Shown here piece after piece: positions 1 through 8,388 of a stretch of 64,000 bases of DNA; positions within the stretch are counted from its first letter, which is position 1, and every line of letters starts with the position of its first letter. The DNA is from Gammaproteobacteria bacterium (GTDB lineage Bacteria; Pseudomonadota; Gammaproteobacteria; Pseudomonadales; Pseudomonadaceae). The stretch covers positions 124,001 through 188,000 of the forward strand of contig JAMCWB010000005.1 of assembly GCA_023475025.1 (NCBI GenBank). Direction: 5' to 3'. A program made the position numbers and the translations under genes. The notes below the pieces were generated by a model that was given only the letters and a program-made list of their open reading frames with translations, did not search any database and was not told where the DNA came from.

Positions 1-20
1 GCTTTTTTCCGGAGGTTCCT

Positions 21-932
21 ATGCGAACACTGCGCAAGATGATGCAATTGCCCGTCTTGATGCTGGCGCTGACCGGCTGCCTGTTGTTGGCGCAGTCCGC
101 CAGCGCCGAGATGTGGGTGGTGGCGACCACGCCTAGCCTGGGCATGCTGGCCAATGCTGTGGGAGGTGAGCATGTCAACGTGCGTGTGTTGGCCCCGGCG
201 GATCGGGACGTGCATTACCTAGATGCACGTCCCAGCTATATGGCCGTCATGCGCCGCGCTGATCTGCTGCTGGAAGTGGGTGCCGGTCTGGAGGAGGGCT
301 GGTTGCCCGCTGCCTTGCGCGGTGCTGCCAATCCCGCGATCAACGAGGGTCGGCCTGGACATTTCAGGGCGGCAGACTTTCTCGAACTGCGTGAGTCCAT
401 TACGGTCAGCGGGCCGAATATGGGCCATGTGCATGCCGACGGCAATCCGCATTTCACCATCGATCCGCTGCGGATGGGTCAGCTGGGTAAGGCGCTGGCT
501 CAGCGCATGGGCGAACTGAACCCGGCCCAGGCGGATAATTTTGCCCGTGCGGCTGAACAGCTGGCGCAGCAGTTGGAGCAGCGAGCCGAGGAGCTGGCAA
601 CCGAGGTTGCACCTGGTCAGCATTATGTCGCTTACCACGAAGATCTTGACTACCTGAGCGAATGGCTGCCGGTCGAGGTCATAGGTTACCTGGAGCCGGT
701 ACCCGGCATTCCGCCAACTGCCAGACACTTGCGGGAGTTGAGCGAACGCTTGCAGGGCACGCAGGGCCGTGTACTCTATGCGCTGTTTCAGCCGGCACGC
801 GGCGCCAATTTCCTGCGTGATCAGATCGGGTGGTCAGGCCACCCGTTACCCCTTGAGCCAGCCGAAGCCACCCTGGACAGTTATCTGGAGCTGATGGCGC
901 AATGGGCAGGTGCATTTGCTGATAGCCAATAA
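21..932 (+). CDS. Zn/Mn ABC transporter, periplasmic metal-binding protein (ZnuA/TroA-like)
   Basis: This 303-aa protein is probably the metal-binding receptor of an ABC uptake system. The N-terminus is a signal sequence. Cleavage could occur at ASA-E (residues 27-30), or at the possible lipobox LTGC (residues 17-20), so it is either soluble periplasmic or a lipoprotein. Candidate metal ligands follow the cluster A-1 pattern: His65 in DVHYLDARPS, a histidine cluster at 136, 138 and 144 (HVHADGNPH), and His201/His206. The long His/Asp-rich loop of classic ZnuA is short here. A GGAGG ribosome site precedes the ATG. The downstream ATPase gene overlaps its last codons, so the three genes form an operon. 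Zinc versus manganese cannot be decided from sequence alone. Confidence 0.85.
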   Translation: MRTLRKMMQLPVLMLALTGCLLLAQSASAEMWVVATTPSLGMLANAVGGEHVNVRVLAPADRDVHYLDARPSYMAVMRRADLLLEVGAGLEEGWLPAALRGAANPAINEGRPGHFRAADFLELRESITVSGPNMGHVHADGNPHFTIDPLRMGQLGKALAQRMGELNPAQADNFARAAEQLAQQLEQRAEELATEVAPGQHYVAYHEDLDYLSEWLPVEVIGYLEPVPGIPPTARHLRELSERLQGTQGRVLYALFQPARGANFLRDQIGWSGHPLPLEPAEATLDSYLELMAQWAGAFADSQ

Positions 933-1530
933 TGATGCTGATGGCGCAGTGCTGCTGCGTTGTACAGCGCTGACCATCGGTTTTCAGCGGCCCTTGATCG
1001 GGCCGCTGAACCTTTCCTTGCAGGTTGGTGAGCGCCTGTTGCTCACTGGCCCCAACGGTAGTGGCAAATCACTGTTGTTGCGCGCGTTGACCGGTAGTGC
1101 GCGGATTTTTTCCGGGCAGCTGGCAATCGAGTCAGCGGCCTTGGCTTATCTGGCTCAGGAACACCCACGGCCATCTCCCTGGCCCTTGAGTGGGCATGAC
1201 TGGTTTGCTGCCATGCGAACGAAAGCGCCCACTTTGCCAGCAATACAAGCTCTGCTAACCCAGCGGCTGGATCGCCTTAGTGGCGGTCAGTGGCAGTTAC
1301 TGCGTTTGGCGGCTGTCTTGAGCAGTGCGCAAGACCATACCGGCAACCCAATGATTCTGCTTGATGAGCCATCCAATCATCTGGATGCGCAGGTGCGTGC
1401 TACCGCGGTACAGTTGATCCGTGAACTGCCGCTTAGGTGCACCTTGCTGCTGACCAGTCATGATCAGGAGTTCATCCGCGAGCTGGGCTGGTCACCCACA
1501 CCCATGGAGCAACTGCTTGAGCATGCATGA
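910..1530 (+). CDS. Zn/Mn ABC transporter ATPase
   Basis: This is the 206-aa nucleotide-binding subunit of the metal ABC transporter. Walker A (GPNGSGKS) is at residues 47-54, the signature LSGGQ at 123-127, Walker B with D-loop (MILLDEPSNHLD) at 148-159 and the switch histidine at 184 (TSHD). The start is GTG at 910, inside the end of the binding-protein gene; an alternative GTG lies at 949. The overlap implies translational coupling. At 206 aa it is a little shorter than typical ZnuC proteins (about 230-260 aa) and lacks a C-terminal extension, but all catalytic motifs are present. Confidence 0.85.
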   Translation: MHLLIANNDADGAVLLRCTALTIGFQRPLIGPLNLSLQVGERLLLTGPNGSGKSLLLRALTGSARIFSGQLAIESAALAYLAQEHPRPSPWPLSGHDWFAAMRTKAPTLPAIQALLTQRLDRLSGGQWQLLRLAAVLSSAQDHTGNPMILLDEPSNHLDAQVRATAVQLIRELPLRCTLLLTSHDQEFIRELGWSPTPMEQLLEHA

Positions 1531-2299
1531 TTGGCTGTTGTTGCCACTTCTCAATGGCGTGTTGATGACGGCCTTGCTGGGGTTGGCTGGTGTTGGCCTG
1601 TTGCTGCGCGGCTCGGTCTGGCAAGTGTTTGCAGTCAGCCAGTGGGCTGCGGTGGGCGGGGTAATTGCCTCTGTGGCGTTGGTACCGGTTTTGCTGCCGG
1701 CGTTGCTGTTGGCGGGCCTGGCGTTGGCGATCCAGCGTCATTGGCAGGATGCAGAGCGCTTGTCCCTGACGTTGTTTCTGGCCGGTTTGGCGGTTGTCAC
1801 CCTGCTGGCCGCCAATCTGTCCCAGGCTAGCCTGGCTGCTGCTCGCTGGGTCGATGGGCAGCTCTACTTTACCGGCAGCCGAGAACTGCTCTGGATTGCT
1901 TTGCTGGCCGTGCTTTCAGTGGTCTTGTTGCCAGTATTGCGGCAGGTCTGGCTGCATGCGCAGCGCCAGCCGGATATCAGCGGGCAGCCCGGGCCAGGGC
2001 TCGTCTGGCGGACCATCGAGCTGGTCTGGCTGGTATTGATTATTGTGGTTGGCGCCCAGGCACTGGGCGTTCCAGGCGCCATGGCTACGTTGCTGCTGCC
2101 AGCCTGGGCGGCAGCACGCGTGGCCAAAAACCTCACTGGCTTGCTGGTCTGGACCCAGTTGCTGGCGCAGCTGGGTTTTGTGGTTGCCTGGGTGCTCAGC
2201 CTGTCGCTGGACCAGCCCTTTGCCCCGGTTCTGGTACTGATCCAGCTACTTCTGTTGTTGCTGTTGATCGCTGCAAGCCATCTGCAGGTGAGGGACTAG
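1523..2299 (+). CDS. Zn/Mn ABC transporter permease (ABC-3 family)
   Basis: This 258-aa, very hydrophobic protein contains several leucine/valine/alanine-rich membrane segments and fits the ABC-3 permease family (ZnuB/TroC type). The reading frame is open further upstream, but the natural start is the ATG at 1523. It begins MHDWLLLPLL and overlaps the end of the ATPase gene by 8 nt, continuing the tightly coupled binding protein-ATPase-permease order. It would form the inner-membrane channel. No regulator such as Zur lies beside it in this window. Confidence 0.82.
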   Translation: MHDWLLLPLLNGVLMTALLGLAGVGLLLRGSVWQVFAVSQWAAVGGVIASVALVPVLLPALLLAGLALAIQRHWQDAERLSLTLFLAGLAVVTLLAANLSQASLAAARWVDGQLYFTGSRELLWIALLAVLSVVLLPVLRQVWLHAQRQPDISGQPGPGLVWRTIELVWLVLIIVVGAQALGVPGAMATLLLPAWAAARVAKNLTGLLVWTQLLAQLGFVVAWVLSLSLDQPFAPVLVLIQLLLLLLLIAASHLQVRD

Positions 2300-2383
2300 C
2301 TCGCTCTTGAGCGACTAAATTGCCATCCACATGACATAGGGGATGGGGTATGCTGCGCCTTGTTCTGAAAGAGGAGTTGCAGC

Positions 2384-3748
2384 GTGTCCGATTATGATTT
2401 TGATCTCTTTGTCATTGGTGCCGGTTCCGGTGGTGTACGCACCAGCCGCATAGCTGCCGGGTATGGTGCCCGGGTGGCAGTGGCTGAAGATCTGTATTTG
2501 GGCGGCACCTGCGTTAACGTCGGTTGCGTACCGAAAAAGCTCTTTGCCTACGCGGCGCATTTTGCCGAGGATATGGCCGATGCGGCCGGTTATGGTTGGG
2601 ACCTGGAGACGCCTGGCTTTACCTGGCAGCGCCTGCGCGACAACAAGACGGCTGAAATCCAGCGCTTGAACGGTATTTACCGCACCATGCTGACCGGCGC
2701 CGGGGTGACCTTGATTGATGGTCGTGCACGCTTTGTGGACTCACATAGGGTAGCGGTGGGCGATAAAACCTATACGGCTGAGCATATTGTCATTGCTACC
2801 GGTGGCTGGCCCTTCATTCCGGACTTCCCTGGCCGTGAGCACGCGATCAGCTCTAATGAGGTGTTTTACCTGGATGAACTGCCCAAGCGGACTCTGGTGG
2901 TCGGTGGTGGTTATATCGCGATCGAGTTCGCCAGTATCTTTCATGGCCTGGGTTGCGAGTCGACCTTGCTGTACCGCGGCGACCTGTTTTTACGTGGCTT
3001 TGATCGTGAAGTGCGCGAGCACGTGGCCGAGACCCTGCGTAACAAGGGCACTGACTTGCGTTTTGACAGTGATGTTGCCCGCATTGATCAGCAGCCTGAT
3101 GGCAGCTACCGGGTTACCCTCAAGGATCACCAGGTCATCGAGACGGATCTGGTGCTCTATGCCACGGGTCGAAAGCCGAAGCTGGACGGCCTGGGCCTGG
3201 AAAATACCCGTGTGCAACTGGATGACAAGGGCTTTATTGGCGTAGATGCGGACTACCAGACCAGCGACCCGGCTATTTTTGCCATTGGCGATGTCACCGA
3301 TACCCTGCAACTGACACCGGTTGCCCTGGCCGAAGGCATGGCTCTGGCGCGCCGGCTGTTCGGCCCACAGGATTATGTGCCCGTTGATTATGCGGATATT
3401 CCTACCGCGGTCTTCTGTATTCCCAATATTGCTACCCTGGGCCTGAGTGAAGAGCAGGCACGCGAGCAGGGTTACAAGCTCAAGGTATTTGTCAGCCGCT
3501 TCCGCCCGATGCGCAACATACTGGCCGGCAGGGACGAGCAAAGCCTGATGAAGTTGATTGTCGATCAGGTAACCGACAAGATTCTGGGTATTCATCTGGT
3601 CGGTCCTGAAGCTGGCGAAATGCTCCAGGGTCTGGCCGTGGCAGTAAAAGCGGGTGCCACCAAGGCGCAGTTTGATGCCACCCTGGGCATACACCCGACA
3701 GCTGCAGAAGAGTTCGTTACCATGCGTACACCAGTTCGAGTTGATTGA
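2384..3748 (+). CDS. gor: glutathione reductase (NADPH)
   Basis: This 454-aa pyridine nucleotide-disulfide oxidoreductase reduces glutathione disulfide with NADPH in the cytoplasm. An FAD-binding GAGSGG motif is at residues 12-17. The redox-active pair is Cys43/Cys48 in [14 protein letters not shown] central NAD(P)-binding [12 protein letters not shown] and a C-terminal dimerisation domain with the catalytic His-Glu motif ([10 protein letters not shown]) follow. This combination and length match glutathione reductase rather than lipoamide dehydrogenase. Translation starts at a GTG with GAGGAG about 7 nt upstream. The next gene begins one base after the stop, so the two are co-transcribed. Confidence 0.93.
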   Translation: MSDYDFDLFVIGAGSGGVRTSRIAAGYGARVAVAEDLYLGGTCVNVGCVPKKLFAYAAHFAEDMADAAGYGWDLETPGFTWQRLRDNKTAEIQRLNGIYRTMLTGAGVTLIDGRARFVDSHRVAVGDKTYTAEHIVIATGGWPFIPDFPGREHAISSNEVFYLDELPKRTLVVGGGYIAIEFASIFHGLGCESTLLYRGDLFLRGFDREVREHVAETLRNKGTDLRFDSDVARIDQQPDGSYRVTLKDHQVIETDLVLYATGRKPKLDGLGLENTRVQLDDKGFIGVDADYQTSDPAIFAIGDVTDTLQLTPVALAEGMALARRLFGPQDYVPVDYADIPTAVFCIPNIATLGLSEEQAREQGYKLKVFVSRFRPMRNILAGRDEQSLMKLIVDQVTDKILGIHLVGPEAGEMLQGLAVAVKAGATKAQFDATLGIHPTAAEEFVTMRTPVRVD

Positions 3749-3749
3749 T

Positions 3750-4382
3750 ATGAGCTGGCTGTATGCGCTTGATTTGTTTGGTGTTGCGGTTTTTGCTATT
3801 ACCGGCGCGCTGATGGCTGGACGCAAGTCGATGGATCTGTTCGGGGTGATGGTGATTGCGATTATCACCGCCCTGGGCGGTGGTACGCTGCGCGATGTCA
3901 TCCTGAATAACTACCCGGTGGTATGGATTCGCAATGATCTCTATATCCTGGTTGCCGTGCTGGCTGCTATTGGCACGGTCGTCTGGGTGCGGCTGACCCG
4001 GCCGATCCACGAGACCGGCTTGTTGGTTGCCGATGCGTTGGGGTTGGCGGTGTTCACCGTCATTGGTACCCAGGTTGCCATGCAGCAGGGCGTTCCGGTC
4101 AGCGCAGCGGTAATTATGGGGGTGATGACAGGGGTCGCTGGCGGGGTAATGCGCGACATTATCTGCAACGAGATACCGCTGATTTTTCACAAGGAAATCT
4201 ATGCCACCGCCTGCATTGCCGGTTCTGTGGTCTATATAGTGCTGCACCAGCTGAATCTACCGGCCAATATGGACGTAAAGCTGGCGATCGCGGTGGTCTT
4301 GATCATCCGTCTGGCCGCTATTCGCTGGCATCTGGGGCTGCCGCGGTTCCATTTGCTGGACCGCGACCGCCCGCCGGAGTAA
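3750..4382 (+). CDS. UPF0126/TRIC-like inner membrane protein (YicG family)
   Basis: This 210-aa multi-pass membrane protein belongs to the UPF0126 family, related to trimeric intracellular cation channels. The two family repeats are visible, each with a glycine-rich turn followed by a charged pair: ALGGGTLRDVILNN in the first half and GVAGGVMRDIICNE in the second. About six to seven hydrophobic segments are expected. The ATG at 3750 was chosen because the frame upstream runs back into gor; the start lies one base after the gor stop. Ion selectivity and role are not known from sequence. Confidence 0.85.
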   Translation: MSWLYALDLFGVAVFAITGALMAGRKSMDLFGVMVIAIITALGGGTLRDVILNNYPVVWIRNDLYILVAVLAAIGTVVWVRLTRPIHETGLLVADALGLAVFTVIGTQVAMQQGVPVSAAVIMGVMTGVAGGVMRDIICNEIPLIFHKEIYATACIAGSVVYIVLHQLNLPANMDVKLAIAVVLIIRLAAIRWHLGLPRFHLLDRDRPPE

Positions 4383-4388
4383 AGGCAT

Positions 4389-4883
4389 TCAGTGATGGTG
4401 GTGATGCTCGTGGTCATCACTGTCGTGGGCAGTATGGCTGCCACCGTTATGCTCAACCTGGACTTCAACGTCAACCTCGCCAGCCTTGGCGAAGGTCAGG
4501 GTCATCGGGAAGCTGGTACCGGCGTCCAAAGATTGCTGCAGGTTGAATAACATGACGTGGTAGCCGCCCGGTTTGAACTCAACCTGCTCGCCGGCAGCAA
4601 TGACTACCTGCGGCATCTCGCGCATCTTCATCAGGCCGTCTTCATGCACATGCTCATGCAGTTCGGTATACCCGGCTGCCGGTGTACTTGCACCCAGCAG
4701 GGTATCTGCGCGCTCACCATCATTGCGGATGGTCAGGTAGGTAGCGCCGGTGGTGGCAGTCGCCGGCATCGCGCGCGACCAGGGGTGGTCGATAAAGAGG
4801 TCGCCGTGCTGGTACTCATGAGCCAAGAGTGGTTGGCTCAGCAGGGCAGTGGTCGCCAAAGCGGCGGCAAGCAGGTGGCGCAT
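4389..4883 (-). CDS. periplasmic copper chaperone, PCu(A)C family (DUF461)
   Basis: This 164-aa secreted protein has a signal peptide ending at LLAHE and a PCu(A)C domain that normally carries Cu(I) to cytochrome oxidase. The family metal site H(M)x10Mx21HxM is represented by the stretch from ELHEHVHEDGLMKMREM to GYHVMLF. The extreme C-terminus is histidine/aspartate-rich and ends in a run of five His, which may add low-affinity metal binding. It is convergent with the UPF0126 gene, whose stop is only 6 nt away. An AGAGG ribosome site precedes the ATG on the minus strand. Confidence 0.88.
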   Translation of the reverse strand: MRHLLAAALATTALLSQPLLAHEYQHGDLFIDHPWSRAMPATATTGATYLTIRNDGERADTLLGASTPAAGYTELHEHVHEDGLMKMREMPQVVIAAGEQVEFKPGGYHVMLFNLQQSLDAGTSFPMTLTFAKAGEVDVEVQVEHNGGSHTAHDSDDHEHHHHH

Positions 4884-4921
4884 GGGTATTCCTCTTGTTG
4901 TCAGTTTCAGGCAGTGTAGCT

Positions 4922-6467
4922 TTATTCCAGCCGCACTCGATAGACCTCTGCCAGTGAGATAACCCCTTCGCGGGCAAGGGCCAGTGCGCCCTGGGTCAGC
5001 GGGCGCATGCCATCGCTAACCGCTTGCTCTTCAATCGTCTGGGCGGCGACATTGGGCTGGATCAAGCGGCGCAGGCTGGGAGTGACCTCAAGCAGCTCAT
5101 AGACCGCAATACGACCGGCGAATCCGCGGCCGTTGCAGTGCTCGCATCCAGCACCAACCTTGAAGGTTTCTGAGTGATCCAGTCCGAGTGCGCCGAGCAC
5201 ATGATCAGGTACCTTTTCAGTGGTCAGGCAGTGGGTGCAGTTGCGGCGGGCCAGGCGCTGGGCCAGGATACCAATCAGGGTGGCGTTGACCAGATAGGGC
5301 GCGATGCCGATTTCCAGCAGTCGGGTAATGGAACTGGCCGCGCTGTTGGTGTGCAGCGTGCTCAGAACCAGGTGACCGGTCAAGGCGCTTTCACTGGCCA
5401 TAACGGCCGTTTCCTGGTCGCGGATTTCACCGACCATGATGACATCCGGGTCATGACGCAGAATATGGCGCAGGGCGCGGGCGAAGGTGTAGCCAATGGC
5501 TGATTTGACCTGGATCTGGCGAATACCCTCGATCTGGTACTCCACCGGATCTTCAACCGTGATGATGTTCACCCCGGCATTACGGATATCGTTGATCGCG
5601 GCATACAAGGTGGTACTTTTGCCTGAGCCGGTCACGCATACGCACCATGTAGCGCCCATCCTGGGGCAAGCGGCGTTCGGCGATATTCATGCCGCCGACA
5701 ATCTTGATCCGGCTGACAATGGCGGGCAGGGCGGCGCGGCGGATCTTGCGGATATCCAGCAAGACACCATCAACGCGGAATTGGATGGTTGCCTCTTTTT
5801 CACCGGGACGAATGTGAATATCCGAGGCGCGGCGGCTGATGGCATCTTCCAGCAGGTTGTCAACAAAGCGCACGGTCGGCTTGTCTTCCGCCAGTTGCTT
5901 CATCTGTTGCAGCGACAACACAGGTTCGTGGTTGTCGTCCTCCGGCAAGACTTCGGCAGCGACTGTGCCGTAGTGCATATTGATCGCATGCTCAATCGCC
6001 TTGCTGTCGGCCAGTACCGCCTCGACCGGTTTGCCGGTAATAAAGCTCAGCAGGTGCAGCAGCTCATGCTGGGTGGGGTCCGGGCAGGCAACGATCATGC
6101 GCTCGGCATGTATCATCAAAGGGATGACTTGATACTGACGGGCTATTTCTTCCGGCAATAGACTCAGCAAGCTTTCATCCAGGTCAAATTCGGCCAGGTC
6201 TACCACGGGCACTTTCAGTTGCTCGGAAATCACTCTGCTCAGCTGTTCCTGGCTGATGGCATCGATATTCAACAGCATTTCGCCCAGGCGCAGTTTTACG
6301 GGTTGTTTGCGTTGCAGGTTGAGGGCGGCTTTGAGCTGGTCGGGCGTGATCAGGTGACGTTCAAGCAGGATCTGCCCGAGCAGCTTTTCCGGTAACTCAG
6401 GGCGGTAGTTATTGAGGTGCAGGTTGAGTGCTTCGCGGTTTTTGATCAGCATTATTGGCCTCGGCAT
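4922..6467 (-). pseudogene. type II secretion/type IV pilus assembly ATPase (GspE/PilB family), frameshifted by internal deletion
   Basis: Two minus-strand frames together look like one GspE/PilB-type ATPase. The upstream part (5580-6467) carries the N-terminal MshEN-like domain and the start of the ATPase domain up to [16 protein letters not shown]. The downstream part (4922-5659) resumes at [11 protein letters not shown]. It continues with [30 protein letters not shown] and the paired CxxC zinc motif. In intact relatives roughly 80-100 residues separate QDGR from the Walker A. Here they are missing, the frame shifts at about 5628-5633, and the P-loop lacks its leading Gly-Pro-Thr. The product cannot be a working ATPase. 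Confidence 0.85.
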
Positions 6468-6573
6468 TGGCTACTCCCTTGAGTATGTCCCTGTCCGCTT
6501 GCATGCACAAGAAAGCAGCGTTCAAGGGTTTTTTCAACATCAGGGATTCTCGCCTTTATTCAGTAACTTATGC

Positions 6574-6602
6574 TTGACAAGGTGAAACGGGCTGCGTAAA
6601 GT
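6574..6602 (+). promoter_or_regulatory. promoter of tRNA-Val
   Basis: A sigma70-type -35 box TTGACA (6574-6579) and a -10 box TAAAGT (6597-6602) are separated by 17 bp and end 13 bp before the first tRNA base. Confidence 0.7.
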
Positions 6603-6615
6603 TCGCCTCCATTGC

Positions 6616-6692
6616 AGGCACGTAGCTCAGTTGGTTAGAGCACCACCTTGACATGGTGGGGGTCGGTGGTTCGAATCCACTCGTGCCTACCA
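6616..6692 (+). tRNA. tRNA-Val (GAC anticodon)
   Basis: The 77-nt gene folds as a cloverleaf. The acceptor stem is AGGCACG with CGTGCCT, then discriminator A and encoded CCA. The D arm is GCTC/GAGC. The anticodon stem CCACC/GGTGG has loop TTGACAT, giving anticodon GAC (valine). The T arm is GGTGG-TTCGAAT-CCACT. Its 3' 46 bases are duplicated 2.5 kb downstream, which marks this tRNA as an integration site. Confidence 0.95.
6647..6692 (+). repeat. attL-like repeat inside tRNA-Val
   Basis: This is the 3' half of the functional tRNA, from the anticodon arm to CCA. It matches 9160-9205 at 44 of 46 positions; the first 19 bp (6647-6665) are identical. Confidence 0.85.
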
Positions 6693-6794
6693 AACAAACC
6701 CGCACTGCACGGGGCTTAGAGGGCAATCCACATGGGTTGCCCTTTTTTGTTTTGGAAAAACTTTGGAAATATTTTGGAAAAACGATCCGCTGGA

Positions 6795-6995
6795 TCAGAG
6801 TTTTAAGCCGGCCTTCACGCGCTGGAATACCGGCCCTTTTTCCTCATGCCCTCCCTGGTAGTATTCCGTCATATCCTCCGTGGCATGCCCAAGCAGCGCC
6901 TGAATGTATTCCTGCTCAAAACCCTGCTGCTGATAAAGCCAGGCACCCAGCGCGCGCAGCGTGAGCGTGCGCAGGCCGAGTCTGAGATCCGCGAG
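6795..6995 (-). pseudogene. tyrosine-type integrase, C-terminal fragment
   Basis: Read on the minus strand, an open stretch ends LRALGAWLYQQQGF, then IQALLGHATEDMTEYY, then QRVKAGLKL and a stop at 6795-6797. LLGHAT with the following MTEYY is the hallmark of the phage integrase catalytic domain, giving the second-box histidine region and the nucleophilic tyrosine. Only about the last 60 residues remain. An in-frame stop lies at 6996-6998, and sequence upstream of about 6960 belongs to another gene. It sits about 100 nt from the tRNA, the normal place for an island integrase. Confidence 0.75.
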
Positions 6996-7445
6996 TTACT
7001 TGCGAAGCAGGCGGGGGCTGCAGAAGCCCGGCGTCAACTGGAACAGTTCCAGATTACCCGCTCTAGGTTTTTTCAAGAACCTCAGAGATTTGGTCGCCCG
7101 GAGCCGATCATCGAGCTCGATGTGGTAAACGGTACCCAGGCAGCCATCTCTCGGGCTTACTTCCGGGGTACTATCGCGTCACCGGGGCGTCAAGTGCCCT
7201 GGCTTTCAGAAAGCTTCAACTACTCAATTCGAGGTGGTCTTGAGCCAGGCGAATCTGCATCCTGGCGCTTATCTCCGAACATGTTCAGCGCATGGGGTAA
7301 TGTGAGCGCCCCGGATGACGCACTGTTTACGGTAGAGGTATACCGGCTTGATGGTCCGGACGGCGAGGCGCTTTATGACGCTACCGGGCTTGATGACTTT
7401 GAACGCAGCCGGCTCAAAACCCTGCAGGAGCGATTTGGCGGCTAA
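6951..7445 (+). pseudogene. 5'-truncated conserved protein of unknown function
   Basis: The frame is formally open from an ATG at 6846, but its first ~35 codons are the antisense of the integrase remnant and are not a natural N-terminus. From about 6951 the protein becomes convincing. A charged helical, coiled-coil-like segment (RERAQAESEIRELLAKQ) leads into a globular core with VNGTQAAISRAYFRGT, PWLSESFNYSIRGGL, EPGESASWRLSPNMF and a C-terminal FERSRLKTLQ. Such proteins normally carry a signal peptide or lipobox, which is absent. I read it as the 3' part of a gene joined to the integrase remnant by deletion. Whether the chimera is translated is unknown. Confidence 0.55.
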
Positions 7446-7464
7446 TACAGCTTTACAGGATAAA

Positions 7465-7490
7465 CAAAAAAGCCCGCCGTCAGGCGGGCT
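7465..7490 (-). terminator. rho-independent terminator for the minus-strand toxin/small-ORF genes
   Basis: An 8-bp stem AGCCCGCC/GGCGGGCT with a 4-nt loop (7471-7490) is followed on the minus strand by a run of T residues (7465-7470). Confidence 0.7.
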
Positions 7491-7507
7491 CTTGGAGGCA
7501 GGTTCAA

Positions 7508-7672
7508 TTATGCTTTTGCGGCTTGCGCCTCAATCACACAGCGTTGGCGCTCGGTTGCGCTCTCGATGACCTTAGCGTAGATACGCTTCTTCTCGCCTGA
7601 GCTGGCATTGCGAATGAAATCAGAAAACGGAGTCGACGAAGCCGGCTTGGGCTTGCTACCAAACATGTTCAT
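7508..7672 (-). CDS. small 54-aa protein of unknown function
   Basis: The 54-residue frame begins MNMFGSKPKPASS. It contains FSDFIRNASSGEKKRIYAKV and ends in an alanine-rich helix with one cysteine (RQRCVIEAQ). A GGGG purine run lies about 8 nt before the ATG, and an inner ATG at 7666 is an alternative start. It lies between the zeta toxin gene and a minus-strand terminator, so it is probably the last gene of that operon. Small proteins of this style occur on integrative elements. I cannot assign a function. Confidence 0.55.
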   Translation of the reverse strand: MNMFGSKPKPASSTPFSDFIRNASSGEKKRIYAKVIESATERQRCVIEAQAAKA

Positions 7673-7698
7673 GGTTAAATCCCCGTGGTTCCTAGTGC

Positions 7699-8388
7699 TT
7701 ATTCTATGTCTGCCCGAGTAAATTTTTCGAGTACATAGTGATCTATTACGTCAACACCCATCTTATATGAGCGCATGGAATTGTCCATGTTCTTTACTAT
7801 GAGGTCTACCTTGATTTTGTTACCAAACCCGGCTTTAAGTCGGTTGACTACTTCACGTGCTTGAAAATACTGCTCAATAAAATCTTCCGGCCGAATCCTG
7901 CGCCCTTCAAGCGCCTCGCGTGCCTCAACGAATCTCCAGGCCAAAAGTGGCGACTGGTATACGTAGATGACCTGCACCATGCGGCCTTTCCTCAGGCTGC
8001 GCTCAATGTTGCTCTTGGCCTTCTCGAAGTTTGTCAGCGTCCCATCCAGAATGAAGCTTTGACTGTTCTTGAATGCCAAGTCGAGCACTTTTTCTACGAT
8101 TATGCTGACAGCCGGCTGAAACAGCCATGCGTTGGTGCCATCGTAGCTGGGGAAGAAGTTGCGGTAGCGGTCAGGGTCAATCAGTAACACGCCGTTGCCA
8201 ATCGCCTCCAGCATGGCTTCTGCTGTCTCGGTTTTCCCGGCACCGGGGGAGCCTGCCATAAACACAGCAACAGGATCGAGTTCAGGAGGAAAGCTCTTTA
8301 TGTCAGTCAGTTCTCGGGCCTTCTTTTTTTTGTTGGCCCTAGCCCAGGCGATTGCGTCTTCTTGAACTCGCTTTTCTTCAGGCGTCAT
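7699..8388 (-). CDS. zeta toxin family P-loop kinase
   Basis: This 229-aa protein resembles zeta/PezT toxins and related kinases, which phosphorylate a nucleotide-sugar precursor of the cell wall or another small substrate. The Walker A GSPGAGKT is near residue 48. LLIDPDRYRNFFPSYDG follows, matching the substrate-binding DxDxxR-type segment of the family. FILDGTLTNFEKA and a lid region rich in Arg/Lys come next. The ATG at 8388 overlaps the stop of the upstream gene as TGATG; a GTG at 8391 is an alternative. This coupling and the absence of a typical epsilon/PezA antitoxin make the upstream protein the candidate partner. Confidence 0.78.
   Translation of the reverse strand: MTPEEKRVQEDAIAWARANKKKKARELTDIKSFPPELDPVAVFMAGSPGAGKTETAEAMLEAIGNGVLLIDPDRYRNFFPSYDGTNAWLFQPAVSIIVEKVLDLAFKNSQSFILDGTLTNFEKAKSNIERSLRKGRMVQVIYVYQSPLLAWRFVEAREALEGRRIRPEDFIEQYFQAREVVNRLKAGFGNKIKVDLIVKNMDNSMRSYKMGVDVIDHYVLEKFTRADIE

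Noticed and set aside
219..728. Long minus-strand frame opposite the metal-binding protein gene
   Set aside because: It is the antisense of a clear coding gene with no ribosome site or domain.
2990..3901. 303-codon minus-strand frame opposite glutathione reductase
   Set aside because: Overlaps two well-supported plus-strand genes completely and has no recognisable protein features.
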